37,156 nucleotides of DNA from UBA57 sp013378375 (GCA_013378375.1 JACAFT010000007.1:1-37156), one strand, 5' to 3'; counted from the stretch's first letter, positions 23,879 through 33,143 are shown. Made by a program: numbers and translations. Notes: generated by a model from the sequence alone, not told the origin.

Positions 23879-25363
23879 ATGGTTGATGTTAACTTCCCGA
23901 TTATTTCATTGTTGATTGCCTTGCCTATTATTGCTGGTTTGGTAATACCTTTGATATTTAAAAAATCACAAAAATACCTTCTACATTATTCTATTTCTGT
24001 TGCTCTGATTGAATTATTCTTATCAGTCTATTCATATAGATTAATTTTAACAAATGGTACCGGTGGAATATACAATTTTGTTGAAGGCCCAATTTCCGTT
24101 ATTGGTAATTTTGGTATTGATTATCTAGTTGGTATGGATGGCCTTAGTGCTCCTCTAGTTCTAATCACATCAATTCTTACGTTATTGGTGTTATTTGGTT
24201 CAAGAGATCTTATTCAAGATCGAAAAGTTCTGTATTATACTCTGATATTCCTATTTCAAGGCTCAATCATGGGAGTATTTACTTCTTTGAACATGATTTT
24301 ATTCTACGTCTTCTGGGATATTGTGCTACTTCCAATGTTCTTATTCATTGGAATCTGGGGTGGACCTCGTCGACGTTATGCAGCAATAAAATTTTTCATG
24401 TTTACATTTGTCGGAAGTATATTCATGTTACTTGCATTTATTTTAATTTACTTTAACGTTACACCAAATTCATTTAATATTACTGAAGTAGCTGGAAAAA
24501 TTCCTCTTAGTTTACAAATTACTTCTTCTATTCTTTTCTTTATTGGATTTGGTGTTAAACTTCCTGTAGTTCCATTTCACACTTGGCTTCCCGACGCGCA
24601 TGTAGAAGCTCCTGCACCAATTAGTGTATTTCTTGCAGGTCTGTTATTGAAAATGGGAGGATATGGATTTCTACGTTTTAACATAGGTTTACTTCCCGAA
24701 GCATCGGCTCAATATGCTTGGATCTTTATACTTATTGGTATAATTACTATGTTCTATGGTGCAATAGTTGCAATTATTCAAACTGACATTAAAAAAATGA
24801 TTGCATTGACTAGTGTTAATCACATGGGATTTGTGTTGGTAGGTGCATTCACTGGAACTATTTTTGGAATTTCTGGTTCAGTATTCCAGATGTTTACTCA
24901 TGCTGCAGCAATAGGAATCATGTTCATGTTATCTGGATATCTACACGAAGCTACTGGAACAAGAAATATCACAGTTATTAAAGGACTAAAATTCTCAAGT
25001 CCTAGATTAGCTACCTTGTTAATATTGGGTTCTATGGCTGCTATGTGTATTCCGATCTTTAGTAGTTTCATAAGCGAATATATGGTAATTCTTGGCGCAA
25101 TTCAAATTAATCCAATTTATGCATTGATTGTTGCTGTACCTGCTATTACTGTTGGATATTTCCTATGGATGTTAAGAAGGGTTGTAATGTCAGATCCAAA
25201 GTCAAATGTTAAAAAGTGGGATCTAAGTAATGTCTCTACTATAGCTTTAGTTCTGTATCTTGTTCCATTGGTTCTTACTCTAATTGCACCATGGTTGATT
25301 CTCGACGTCGTCAATCCATTTTCTACTGTTTATGCAGCTATAATGTCTGGAGGTGCAGCCTAA
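23879..25363 (+). CDS. nuoM: Complex I antiporter-like subunit NuoM (second copy)
   Basis: A 494-aa subunit that looks like the classical NuoM/ND4: PFHTWLPDAHVEAPAPISVFLAGLLLKMGGYGFLR and LTSVNHMGFVLVG. The helix-7 Lys is present in GFGVKLPVVPFHTWLP. The helix-5 acid, Glu in nearly all homologues, is Asp here (D147, in FYVFWDIVLLPMFLFIGIWGG). ATG 23879, with AGGTG just upstream, is preferred over the in-frame GTG at 23870. It sits between nuoL and nuoN. Confidence 0.93.
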   Translation: MVDVNFPIISLLIALPIIAGLVIPLIFKKSQKYLLHYSISVALIELFLSVYSYRLILTNGTGGIYNFVEGPISVIGNFGIDYLVGMDGLSAPLVLITSILTLLVLFGSRDLIQDRKVLYYTLIFLFQGSIMGVFTSLNMILFYVFWDIVLLPMFLFIGIWGGPRRRYAAIKFFMFTFVGSIFMLLAFILIYFNVTPNSFNITEVAGKIPLSLQITSSILFFIGFGVKLPVVPFHTWLPDAHVEAPAPISVFLAGLLLKMGGYGFLRFNIGLLPEASAQYAWIFILIGIITMFYGAIVAIIQTDIKKMIALTSVNHMGFVLVGAFTGTIFGISGSVFQMFTHAAAIGIMFMLSGYLHEATGTRNITVIKGLKFSSPRLATLLILGSMAAMCIPIFSSFISEYMVILGAIQINPIYALIVAVPAITVGYFLWMLRRVVMSDPKSNVKKWDLSNVSTIALVLYLVPLVLTLIAPWLILDVVNPFSTVYAAIMSGGAA

Positions 25364-26813
25364 ATTGGATACTCCTCTAGTAGTTCTTATCGTATTAGCT
25401 TCCGTTGCAGTTACCTCACCACTATATGAAATGATATTTGGTAAAAAATCTCTAAAATATGTACAATATATTACCACTCTTTCGTTGTTAGTTTCTTTGA
25501 TTCTGTTAATTATTTCCACTCTATCTCTAACACCTCAAGAATCTACTGTTCCTCATCTGCTTCGTAATGACACTCTGGGTTCATTCTTCAGTCTTATGGT
25601 TATATTGGTAACATTGTTCGTTTCTATAACCTCCTTTGATTATATGAAAGGTAATTCCAATGAGCGTATCTACTATTCATTGTTATTATTTACAGCAATT
25701 GGAATGACTATGCTCTCCTTTGCAGTTGATCTTCTTGTTATGTTTGTTGCATGGGAACTGATGAGTCTTCCAACATTCATCTTGGCAGGATATAATAAAC
25801 AAGATAAACTCTCAAATGAGGCTGCTGTTAAATTCTTTATTCTTGGTGCATTATCGTCTGGTATTCTTCTCTATGGAATATCAATTATATTCGGAATAAC
25901 AGGTTCAACAAACCTTGACATAATCTCACAATCGCTTACTTCGCTCTCTCCTGATATGCTTCCGTTTGTCATATTCTCTACTATCTCAATACTTGCAGGT
26001 CTTGGACTTAAATTATCAATTGTTCCATTCCATATGTGGATTCCAGATACCTATGAGGGTTCACCTACAACTGTTAGTGCATTATTATCTGCCGCTACAA
26101 AGAAAGCTGGTTTTGCCGCAGCAATAAGAATATTTGCAGTTATATTCCCATTATTTTATTTCGATCTATCACTTGCACTGTCTATCGTTGCTTTGGTAAC
26201 AATGACTCTTGGTAACCTTGCCGCACTTACTCAAAAATCAATTACAAGAATGCTTGCATATTCAAGCATTGCACAAGCTGGATATCTTCTTATAGGTATA
26301 GTAGTGTTGCCGTATACCGATCTAGGACTGACTGGTTTATTATATCATTCTTTCAACCATGCTGTACTACAAGCTTCTGCTTTTCTTGCAGCTGCTTTAG
26401 TTAGATTGAAAACTTCCGGTAGTGATTTATCTAATTATAACGGTCTTTCAAAAATAATGCCCATTACTTCTTTTTGTTTAGCATTGTCATTATTGGGCTT
26501 GGCAGGAATTCCTCCACTGAATGGTTTCTGGAGTAAATTAGTGCTGTTTGCAGCTGCAGTTGACGCAGGATATGCTTGGCTTGCTCTCGCTGGATTAGTT
26601 AATAGTGCAATTTCTGTAGCGTATTATTTACTTGTTATAAAAAGAATGTATATGGATGAGACCACACTCAAAAAAATCCAAGAACCACTTACATTTGTCT
26701 CAGTTCTAGTTTTTGCTTCTATCATAATAGTTTTCACTGGAATATTTCCAAATCTACTATACGATCTGACTAATGATATTACTATATCTTTTTTTACTAA
26801 AAATCTCGTCTAA
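25353..26813 (+). CDS. nuoN: Complex I antiporter-like subunit NuoN
   Basis: A 486-aa subunit (482 aa if TTG 25365 is used). The helix-5 acid is E135 in FVAWELMSLPTFILAGY, and the channel segment is KLSIVPFHMWIPDTYEGSPTTVSALLSAATKKAGFAA, as in NuoN/ND2. The GTG at 25353 overlaps the end of the preceding gene by 11 nt, but the strong SD GGAGGTG ends 9 nt before TTG 25365, which makes TTG the likelier start. It is the last gene of the operon; its 3' end overlaps the convergent GGPP synthase gene by 17 nt. Confidence 0.93.
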   Translation: MQPKLDTPLVVLIVLASVAVTSPLYEMIFGKKSLKYVQYITTLSLLVSLILLIISTLSLTPQESTVPHLLRNDTLGSFFSLMVILVTLFVSITSFDYMKGNSNERIYYSLLLFTAIGMTMLSFAVDLLVMFVAWELMSLPTFILAGYNKQDKLSNEAAVKFFILGALSSGILLYGISIIFGITGSTNLDIISQSLTSLSPDMLPFVIFSTISILAGLGLKLSIVPFHMWIPDTYEGSPTTVSALLSAATKKAGFAAAIRIFAVIFPLFYFDLSLALSIVALVTMTLGNLAALTQKSITRMLAYSSIAQAGYLLIGIVVLPYTDLGLTGLLYHSFNHAVLQASAFLAAALVRLKTSGSDLSNYNGLSKIMPITSFCLALSLLGLAGIPPLNGFWSKLVLFAAAVDAGYAWLALAGLVNSAISVAYYLLVIKRMYMDETTLKKIQEPLTFVSVLVFASIIIVFTGIFPNLLYDLTNDITISFFTKNLV

Positions 26814-27666
26814 TTGTAAAGTCTGCTAAATCATTAAGAAACTCTTTTTGTTCACAATCTTTGATAATTGTTAGATGTTTCTTTGCATTTTCTGCATAAA
26901 CATTGGCCATTTCTCTTAATTCTTTCAAATTTACATGTTTTTCATCATTTAGATCATTTGTTTTTATATTGTTGGTAAATTTAGCGTCTTCATTCCAATC
27001 TAAAATATCATCATGAATCTGATATGCAATTCCTAAATTTAATCCAAAACCAGCTAAACTATCAATTTCTTCTTCGTTTCCTCCTCCAATTATTGCTCCT
27101 AGCTTTGCTGATGTTTGGAATAATGCCGCTGTTTTCTCACTAATTATTGTTAGGTATTCAACCCACGAAACTTTTCTTAAGTTTACTCCTAATTCTCTTT
27201 GTTCTCCTTCACACATTCTTATTGCTGCTAGTGAAAGTTCTTTTGCAATTCGTGGATCATTATATCTCGATGCAATCTCTAAAATAATTCCAAATACAAA
27301 GTCTGCTGTTAGAATAGAAGTATTGTTTCCATAACGTTTATGAAACGAATCTCTGTCACGTCTTTTTATTTGTTCATCAATTATATCATCATGTATAATT
27401 GATTCTGTATGTAACAATTCAACTGCTACTGAAGCGAGATCTGTTTTGCCCGCTGGTACTCCGACAGATTCTGCAGACAACATTAAAATCAAAGGTCTTA
27501 TTCTTTTTCCACCATGTGTGGCATACATTAAAGGTTCATGAAAACTTGACCAACTATGTCCGTCGAAAACTTTGAGTAATGCTTTATCAAAACTTGAAAT
27601 ATAGCTTTTAGACTTTATTTCTAATATACGTATTAATTCTTCTCTATTCAAATTACTCTTGCTCAT
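26797..27666 (-). CDS. Geranylgeranyl diphosphate synthase (polyprenyl synthetase)
   Basis: A trans-prenyltransferase of 289 aa that would build C20 (or C15/C25) isoprenoid diphosphates for archaeal ether lipids. The first Asp-rich motif is HDDIIDE (about residues 92-98), the second is HDDILDW (about 218-224), and GGKRIRP is present near residue 52. The start MSKSN at 27666 is preferred; the frame stays open to another ATG at 27699. The residue before the first DDxxD that helps set chain length cannot be interpreted without a structure. It converges with nuoN and overlaps it by 17 nt. Confidence 0.92.
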   Translation of the reverse strand: MSKSNLNREELIRILEIKSKSYISSFDKALLKVFDGHSWSSFHEPLMYATHGGKRIRPLILMLSAESVGVPAGKTDLASVAVELLHTESIIHDDIIDEQIKRRDRDSFHKRYGNNTSILTADFVFGIILEIASRYNDPRIAKELSLAAIRMCEGEQRELGVNLRKVSWVEYLTIISEKTAALFQTSAKLGAIIGGGNEEEIDSLAGFGLNLGIAYQIHDDILDWNEDAKFTNNIKTNDLNDEKHVNLKELREMANVYAENAKKHLTIIKDCEQKEFLNDLADFTIRRDF

Positions 27667-27705
27667 TTTTTTTATAATCCTCCCAACATTTAAACTCACG
27701 TTACC

Positions 27706-27714
27706 TTTTTAATA
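27706..27714 (+). promoter_or_regulatory. TATA box for the candidate ncRNA
   Basis: TTTTTAATA lies in the spacer upstream of the GGPP synthase gene. Its centre is 26-27 nt upstream of the first paired base of the structured region at 27737, the expected position of a transcription start. Confidence 0.4.
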
Positions 27715-27734
27715 TTTATTATGCCCCGCCTCTG

Positions 27735-27925
27735 ACTGACATAGATCATTGGTTGGTTCAATACCTTTCCTTACCATTCCTCTTAACTCGGGGCTATTTA
27801 TGATCTGTCACACCGCTGGGTGGCCAATAAATCATTAACGTATTTTACACACTTATTCATAATTGGCCGTCACAGTGTCTTTATGACCACAATAATATTT
27901 TCATACGATGATTTATTTGTCTTTT
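27735..27925 (+). ncRNA. Candidate structured RNA upstream of the cyclophilin gene
   Basis: The 267-nt spacer is locally richer in G+C than its surroundings and folds on the plus strand. Stem 1: 27737-27749 pairs with 27800-27810 (11 Watson-Crick pairs, a 2-nt bulge). Stem 2: 27814-27828 pairs with 27862-27877 (15 pairs including three G-U, and one bulged A at 27872). The G-U pairs would become A-C mismatches on the other strand, so the plus strand is the likely sense. GTCA at 27807-27810 can alternatively pair with TGAC at 27884. A T-rich tract (27911-27925) may end transcription. I do not recognise RNase P or SRP RNA motifs. It could be a free RNA or the 5' leader of the cyclophilin gene. 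Confidence 0.5.
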
Positions 27926-27936
27926 TAAAAAGAAAT

Positions 27937-27943
27937 CTTTAAG
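27937..27943 (+). promoter_or_regulatory. TATA-like box for the cyclophilin gene
   Basis: CTTTAAG is centred 27 nt before ATG 27967, as for other leaderless starts in this window. It would make the upstream structured region a separate transcript rather than a leader. Confidence 0.4.
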
Positions 27944-27966
27944 AATCTTATATATTAATCTGATTC

Positions 27967-28587
27967 ATGCTAAAAGGAAATAATAGGATTATTGTTACTG
28001 CTGTTATAGGTATTATTCTACTCGTTGGAGCAAATTTTATCTTTAATAGTGATGATGGCTTTATTTCCTCGAGTAATAGTATGGAAGGACCAAAAGCTGT
28101 TATAGAAACTGACTTTGGCAATATTGTTATACAACTTTATGCCGATGCTGCTCCAGGACATGTTGATAATTTCGTACAATTAGCTGGCCAAGGATATTAT
28201 GACGGAACTACCTTTCATCGCATTATCCCAGGGTTTATGATACAAGGCGGAGACCCTAATTCTAGAGACGAAGATCGACGTACACATGGTATGGGAGGTC
28301 ATTCTGCAAAAGGCCCTAATACAGTTGTTAATGCAGAATTTAGTAAAACATTGAAACATAATCGAGGAATTTTATCTATGGCACGTAGTCAAGACATCAA
28401 TAGTGCAGGTTCTCAGTTCTTTATCGTTGTAGCTGATTCACATTTTCTTGATACACAGTATTCAATTTTTGGCGAAGTTGTTGAAGGTATGGATGTTGTT
28501 GATAAGATTGTTGGTATGCCTAGAGATGGAAACGACAATCCACATGATAGAGTTGTGATGAACAAAGTTTCCATTATTTCAGAATAG
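27967..28587 (+). CDS. Membrane-anchored cyclophilin-type peptidyl-prolyl isomerase
   Basis: A 206-aa protein with an N-terminal membrane anchor (about 7-27), a short Ser-rich linker and a complete cyclophilin domain (about 43-205). The active-site motif FHRIIPGFMIQGGDP gives R85, F90 and Q93, followed by SAGSQFFIV and HFLDTQYSIFGEV; a Trp is absent at the cyclosporin-contacting position, as in many prokaryotic forms. It would help fold exported proteins on the outer face of the membrane. The 3' end overlaps the convergent pheT gene by 9 nt. Confidence 0.93.
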   Translation: MLKGNNRIIVTAVIGIILLVGANFIFNSDDGFISSSNSMEGPKAVIETDFGNIVIQLYADAAPGHVDNFVQLAGQGYYDGTTFHRIIPGFMIQGGDPNSRDEDRRTHGMGGHSAKGPNTVVNAEFSKTLKHNRGILSMARSQDINSAGSQFFIVVADSHFLDTQYSIFGEVVEGMDVVDKIVGMPRDGNDNPHDRVVMNKVSIISE

Positions 28588-30228
28588 CTTTTCTCTTAAT
28601 AATTCCTCTAAATTGATATCAAATAATACAACAGGTGTTCGTATTGCAAAATTCTCTAATATTTGGGGATGAATCTCACCTATTATTCCTATATGTGTTT
28701 TTCCATTAAAGATGTTTGCAACCCTTCCTTTCAAAAATACTTCATTTTCACTTGCCGCTGTTCGAAAGTCTATATTAAATAATTGTTTACCAATTGCGTT
28801 TAGGTATGAACTTGCTTCAGTAAAGTTTACTGTTGCATGTGCTAATCCTACTGTTAAATTATATTGCTCTTTGATCGTATTATTATCTTTTAGAAAAATT
28901 TTTGAGATTTCAAAAATACGTTGAGGATATTTTTTATGAATATTTCTTGAGAATGTCTTAAGAATTCCAGGTATGTTTGAATTTTTCAATATTTCATGTT
29001 CTATGCTTTTTGTATCCACTACTTTGATAATGTCCTTATTTTTTATATTGGATTTATCTAATATCTCTTGACTAATTAGGCCTATAGTCATAATCTCAAT
29101 TAATCCCAATCCAGTCAATACATCTCTTGTTTGTGTCAATAATTGCTGTTTTTTATCAAATCCTCCAGTCATATTAGATCCTGGTAGTGTCGGTTGTAAA
29201 TTTTGTATCCCATAACCTAATCCGATTTCTTCTACTAAATCTACTGGATGTATCAAGTCAAACCTAAATGGCTGTGTTTTTATTTTTATTATATCTTCAT
29301 CTATTTCAGCCAACATTCTACATCTTCTTAAATATTCTACTACTTCTTTTCCTGATAATTCTAAACCTAGAAGGGATTTTGCATAAGATAATTTAACTTC
29401 AAATACTTTATCCGGAATTTCTGGCGTGGTCTCCGTTCTGTTATCATAAATTATTTTTACAGAATGTATACTGCCACCTGCATCGCTTAATGCTGTAAAT
29501 AATATAGATAGTGCATTGTTTACAGCTGCTAGTTCTGTACCTGTTACATCAATAAACAGATTAGTTGTTTTTGAATCTAATTTTGTCAAATCTCCATTAA
29601 TTATTGGAGGAAACGACAATACTTCTTTATTTGCATCTCTGAGTATTGGGTATAATTTGTGTTCTGATAGTATTTTAGAATATTTTCCACCAATTTCGGA
29701 ATTTAATATTTCCCTTATTGTCATTTGTTTATTTTTTGTTAATGGAATAAATGAAAATGATTCATCTACTGTAATGTATTCTATAGGAGCTTTAATAACA
29801 TCAAAGTTATGAATTCCTATTGAAACCTTCTTTCTCTTTCTTCCTATTCCATTATGAAGATCCTCTTGCATAGTTATTATTTGTCTGATTGATTCATCAT
29901 CTAATTTAATCCCCTTGATAACTACTGCTACAATATACGGTCTTACTCTTTCAATCGATTTATCAACATGTATATCTACATCTCCATCAGTTACATTATA
30001 TCGAGGAAATTCTTTTTCAAAATCTAAAAAACTATTTAGGGCTCTTGCAAGACCATAATCTGTAGAATAATCTGGTCTATTTGGATTATATTCTATTTTT
30101 ATATACTGTTCTGTTTTCTCCTCAATATCTAGTCCTAAATATGGTATTATATCAACCAGTTCATTTTTAGATATTTCACCTTTTAACATAGAAAATAATC
30201 TATCAAAATATACTGTAACTACGGGCAT
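28579..30228 (-). CDS. pheT: Phenylalanyl-tRNA synthetase beta subunit
   Basis: A 549-aa beta subunit of archaeal/eukaryotic type, with a B1-like start (MPVVTVYFDRLFSML), a B3/B4-like region (near 100-260, including GIGRKRKKVSIGIHNFD), a B5 DNA-binding-like domain and a degenerate class II core (LVEEIGLGYGIQNLQPTLP). It lacks the bacterial EMAP-like and C-terminal anticodon-binding domains, as expected for archaea. I start it at ATG 30228, with GGAG 7 nt upstream, overlapping the end of pheS by 10 nt; an in-frame start at 30249 would lie further inside pheS. Confidence 0.94.
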   Translation of the reverse strand: MPVVTVYFDRLFSMLKGEISKNELVDIIPYLGLDIEEKTEQYIKIEYNPNRPDYSTDYGLARALNSFLDFEKEFPRYNVTDGDVDIHVDKSIERVRPYIVAVVIKGIKLDDESIRQIITMQEDLHNGIGRKRKKVSIGIHNFDVIKAPIEYITVDESFSFIPLTKNKQMTIREILNSEIGGKYSKILSEHKLYPILRDANKEVLSFPPIINGDLTKLDSKTTNLFIDVTGTELAAVNNALSILFTALSDAGGSIHSVKIIYDNRTETTPEIPDKVFEVKLSYAKSLLGLELSGKEVVEYLRRCRMLAEIDEDIIKIKTQPFRFDLIHPVDLVEEIGLGYGIQNLQPTLPGSNMTGGFDKKQQLLTQTRDVLTGLGLIEIMTIGLISQEILDKSNIKNKDIIKVVDTKSIEHEILKNSNIPGILKTFSRNIHKKYPQRIFEISKIFLKDNNTIKEQYNLTVGLAHATVNFTEASSYLNAIGKQLFNIDFRTAASENEVFLKGRVANIFNGKTHIGIIGEIHPQILENFAIRTPVVLFDINLEELLREKLF

Positions 30229-31736
30229 AATGGAACTCCTCTTAACCAATCCAGGTCATTTTCATAAAGTTTCCTTACGTCATCTATTCCATATCTTAAC
30301 ATAACTAGTCTTTCTAGTCCACTTCCCCAAGCTAACACAGGATTATTTACTCCTAGTGGTTTTGTAACTTCAGGTCTAAATATTCCCATACCTCCTAATT
30401 CTATCCATTTTGATAATCCTTCATGATAAACCATAGATTGTAATGACGGTTCCGTATAAGGAAAAAATGAAGGCCAAAACTTTATCTTATTAAACCCTAA
30501 TTTATTATAGAATTTTGTAAGTAATCCCATTAAATCTCTTAATGTTACTTTATCTCCCACAACTATTCCTTCAATCTGATGGAATTCTACTAGATTCTTA
30601 AATGTTACTTTCTCATTTCTAAATACTCTTCCAACTGAAAATACTCTATCTTCAACAGGTTTATTGTCTGCTAAATGTCTAACTGACACACATGTAGTAT
30701 GAGTTCTCATTACCATCTTTTTGGCAAGTTCTACATTCCATTTATATCCCCATCCTTCTGATCCTGTTTCTGATCCGTTTTCATGTACGTTTGATACATT
30801 ATTTAATATCTGTTTATCAATATCCAATGTTGACTCTTCCTTATCAAGATAAAATGTATCTTGAATATCTCTTGCAGAATGGTCTTGTGGAGTGAATAAT
30901 GCATCAAAATTCCAAAATGAAGATTGTACAATTGGACCTTCAACTTCCTGAAATCCTAAAGACACAAAAATTTCTCTTACTTCATCAATAAATATTCTGA
31001 TTGGGTGTTTTCTTCCCGAGTAGATATTTGGAGATGCAGATTCAACATTTAATGGTCTGAAATTTACATTGCGCCATTCTCCTGATTCTAATAGCTTTGG
31101 CGTAAGAACATCAGTATAATCTTCGTCTCCTATCTTTTCCGAAATTTTTAGTCCAGTTTCAGTAATTCTTACTTTGACTTTTTTAGTTAATTCTTCAACT
31201 ATATAATCGGGTCTTTTTGACATTACCCTGAGTACTTTTCTTTCATCTTCCGTAAAATTTGTCAAGTGCATCTGATCTGAAATTTTATTTAATATTTCTT
31301 CTAATTTCGATTTAGGAATATTATTATCTTTCTTTATCATTATTGTATTATTTTCTTTAAAAATTGTAATCCATTTTTCAGCTCTTGCATATCCAAGCGC
31401 CGCAGATAATTCATCTTGTTCCAAGTCTGATCTAGCGAATAATTTTTCTAATTCTATCTTTTCATCATTATTTAATTTGTCAACAAGTCTTTTCTCAGGT
31501 AATCCATTTTCCTTTGCTTTTTTACCTTCTTTTCCTAATGATATTGTTTTCTCTTCTTTAATTTCTAGATCTACAAGTTTCTTCTCTTTTAACCATTCTA
31601 TAGATCGTCTAATTTGATCTATAGTTAGATCCGATTCATTAACTATTTGTTCTAAATCTGCTAAATTCTTTGAACGTAATACTTTCAGTACTTTCTTTTC
31701 TAACAAATGAAAATTTTCTGGATTCATATCTGGCAC
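30219..31736 (-). CDS. pheS: Phenylalanyl-tRNA synthetase alpha subunit
   Basis: A 505-aa catalytic subunit. Residues 1-200 hold winged-helix domains (IRRSIEWLKEKKLVDLEIKEE and similar), as in archaeal/eukaryotic PheS. The class II core follows with motif 1 around RIFIDEVREIFVSLGFQEVEGP, motif 2 as FRNEKVTFKNLVEFHQIEG and motif 3 as GSGLERLVML. GTG 31736 follows the SD AGGTG by 6 nt and is preferred over ATG 31727. That SD overlaps the stop of the trpS gene, suggesting coupled translation of trpS, pheS and pheT. Confidence 0.95.
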   Translation of the reverse strand: MPDMNPENFHLLEKKVLKVLRSKNLADLEQIVNESDLTIDQIRRSIEWLKEKKLVDLEIKEEKTISLGKEGKKAKENGLPEKRLVDKLNNDEKIELEKLFARSDLEQDELSAALGYARAEKWITIFKENNTIMIKKDNNIPKSKLEEILNKISDQMHLTNFTEDERKVLRVMSKRPDYIVEELTKKVKVRITETGLKISEKIGDEDYTDVLTPKLLESGEWRNVNFRPLNVESASPNIYSGRKHPIRIFIDEVREIFVSLGFQEVEGPIVQSSFWNFDALFTPQDHSARDIQDTFYLDKEESTLDIDKQILNNVSNVHENGSETGSEGWGYKWNVELAKKMVMRTHTTCVSVRHLADNKPVEDRVFSVGRVFRNEKVTFKNLVEFHQIEGIVVGDKVTLRDLMGLLTKFYNKLGFNKIKFWPSFFPYTEPSLQSMVYHEGLSKWIELGGMGIFRPEVTKPLGVNNPVLAWGSGLERLVMLRYGIDDVRKLYENDLDWLRGVPLCP

Positions 31737-31745
31737 TTATAACAC

Positions 31746-32864
31746 CTAATCTTTTAAAATAAATTTATCGAAAATTTTCTCGGCCGCTTTTCTCTTTCGT
31801 TGATGTTCTTTTAAAAATTCTTTTGTTTTTTCGATAGTAATCTCTTTTAATTCACCTGATAATAAATTTCCCGCCCTGTAGTCTTTTTCTATTTCTTCCA
31901 TTCGTTTATCATCTTTTTCCAATAACATATTGAGATATTGAAATGCACTGTCTATTTCTGGTTCTCCTCCAAATTTTCTATGTTCTTCTATTGTATTTTT
32001 TCCTCCTGTAAACGCACTTTTTATTTTCTTTTCTGCGACTTCAAGATCATCTGTAGTAAAAATTGCAGTGTTTGGTTCAGACGCACTCATTTTTCCACCT
32101 TTTTGCAATCCAGGTAAAAATTTTGAATGGATTTGTGCAGGTTTATAATATCCTAGTTTTGGTGCAATTTCTCTTGCTATTCCTCTCCAATAATCATCTT
32201 GATCTATTGCTGCAGGAATTAAACATGGTATATTTTTTTCCTTTAAAACACAAGGTAGGAAACATGTTGCAGCTTGTAGTGCAGGAAAGAAAATCATTCC
32301 GATATTTGAACTATTTTTAAAACCAAATATACTTTTTGCAGTGGAAAATGTTACATGTTTTGCTATATCTATAGATATTTTATACATTTTCTTTATATAT
32401 TCCGTATTTTTAAAAATGAATGTTTTTTTTGGATCAAAACCAAGTGCTATTATATCTAAAATGTTTTCATATGAAAATTCAGAAACCTGTTTACTAGTTA
32501 AGTTTCTATCATGCATATATTTTTCATCATCTGTAATTTGAAAATATAATTCAGCACCAAATTTTTCTTGCAGGTGTTGTGTAAATATCCAAGGTAGTAA
32601 ATGCCCTAAATGAGTATTCCCGGACGGTCCTCTACCTGTATAAAGGAAAAATTTTTCTCCTGCTTCGTATCTATTGATTATCCAAGTTAAGTCTCTATGA
32701 CTAAAAAATACCTTTCTTCTTAACATAAAATGAAGTTCTCCTGTATGATTTTTTATTTTATTCAACAAATCTTCTTCAATGTAAGACGTTCCAAAATCTC
32801 TTACTAGTTTGTCATAATCCATGTTTCCCTTTACTTCCCATGGCGTTACCGCATAATCCTCCAA
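31746..32864 (-). CDS. trpS: Tryptophanyl-tRNA synthetase, archaeal/eukaryotic type
   Basis: A 372-aa class I synthetase. The HIGH-equivalent is THLGHL (H85-H88) after YTGRGPSGN, the tryptophan pocket includes QITDDEKY, and the KMSKS-equivalent is GGKMSASEPN (K258-S262), the form usual in the archaeal/eukaryotic TrpRS clade. It leads a three-gene synthetase run with pheS and pheT, and its cognate tRNA-Trp gene lies about 3.1 kb away at 35982-36137. It is divergent from the 5S rRNA gene. Confidence 0.95.
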   Translation of the reverse strand: MEDYAVTPWEVKGNMDYDKLVRDFGTSYIEEDLLNKIKNHTGELHFMLRRKVFFSHRDLTWIINRYEAGEKFFLYTGRGPSGNTHLGHLLPWIFTQHLQEKFGAELYFQITDDEKYMHDRNLTSKQVSEFSYENILDIIALGFDPKKTFIFKNTEYIKKMYKISIDIAKHVTFSTAKSIFGFKNSSNIGMIFFPALQAATCFLPCVLKEKNIPCLIPAAIDQDDYWRGIAREIAPKLGYYKPAQIHSKFLPGLQKGGKMSASEPNTAIFTTDDLEVAEKKIKSAFTGGKNTIEEHRKFGGEPEIDSAFQYLNMLLEKDDKRMEEIEKDYRAGNLLSGELKEITIEKTKEFLKEHQRKRKAAEKIFDKFILKD

Positions 32865-32962
32865 TATCTCACCTTGATTTACTAAGTTTCTTTTCGTTAA
32901 TATGATTTTATTGTGTAATTGATGATAAAGTTAATCTATGTGTAATTTTTATTATTACTTGT

Positions 32963-33077
32963 TGCCGGCCATAGCGACGGGGTTCCACCTGGTCCCATTC
33001 CGAACCCAGAAGTTAAGACCGTCGACGCCAGTGTGTTAGTGAGGTCCTAACGGTCTCGTGAAGCAATGGTGCCGGCA
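32963..33077 (+). rRNA. rrf: 5S ribosomal RNA
   Basis: Helix I is TGCCGGC (32963-32969) pairing with GCCGGCA (33071-33077). Between them are the universal 5S landmarks TCCCATTCCGAACCCAGAAGTTAAG and, further on, the helix IV/V region ending in GGTGCCGGC. The length of 115 nt is normal; the ends may extend 1-3 nt. The gene stands alone here, without 16S or 23S genes in the window, as is common for Thaumarchaeota. Confidence 0.95.
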
Positions 33078-33143
33078 CATTAATTTTACTAATAATCCTT
33101 ATTTTCTAGTGAAAACATATTTTATGTGATCTAGAGAGTTGGT

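Noticed and set aside
27720..27925. Structured spacer as RNase P RNA or SRP RNA
   Set aside because: It is too short for either in archaea, and I could not find the conserved RNase P core segments or the SRP helix 8 motif.
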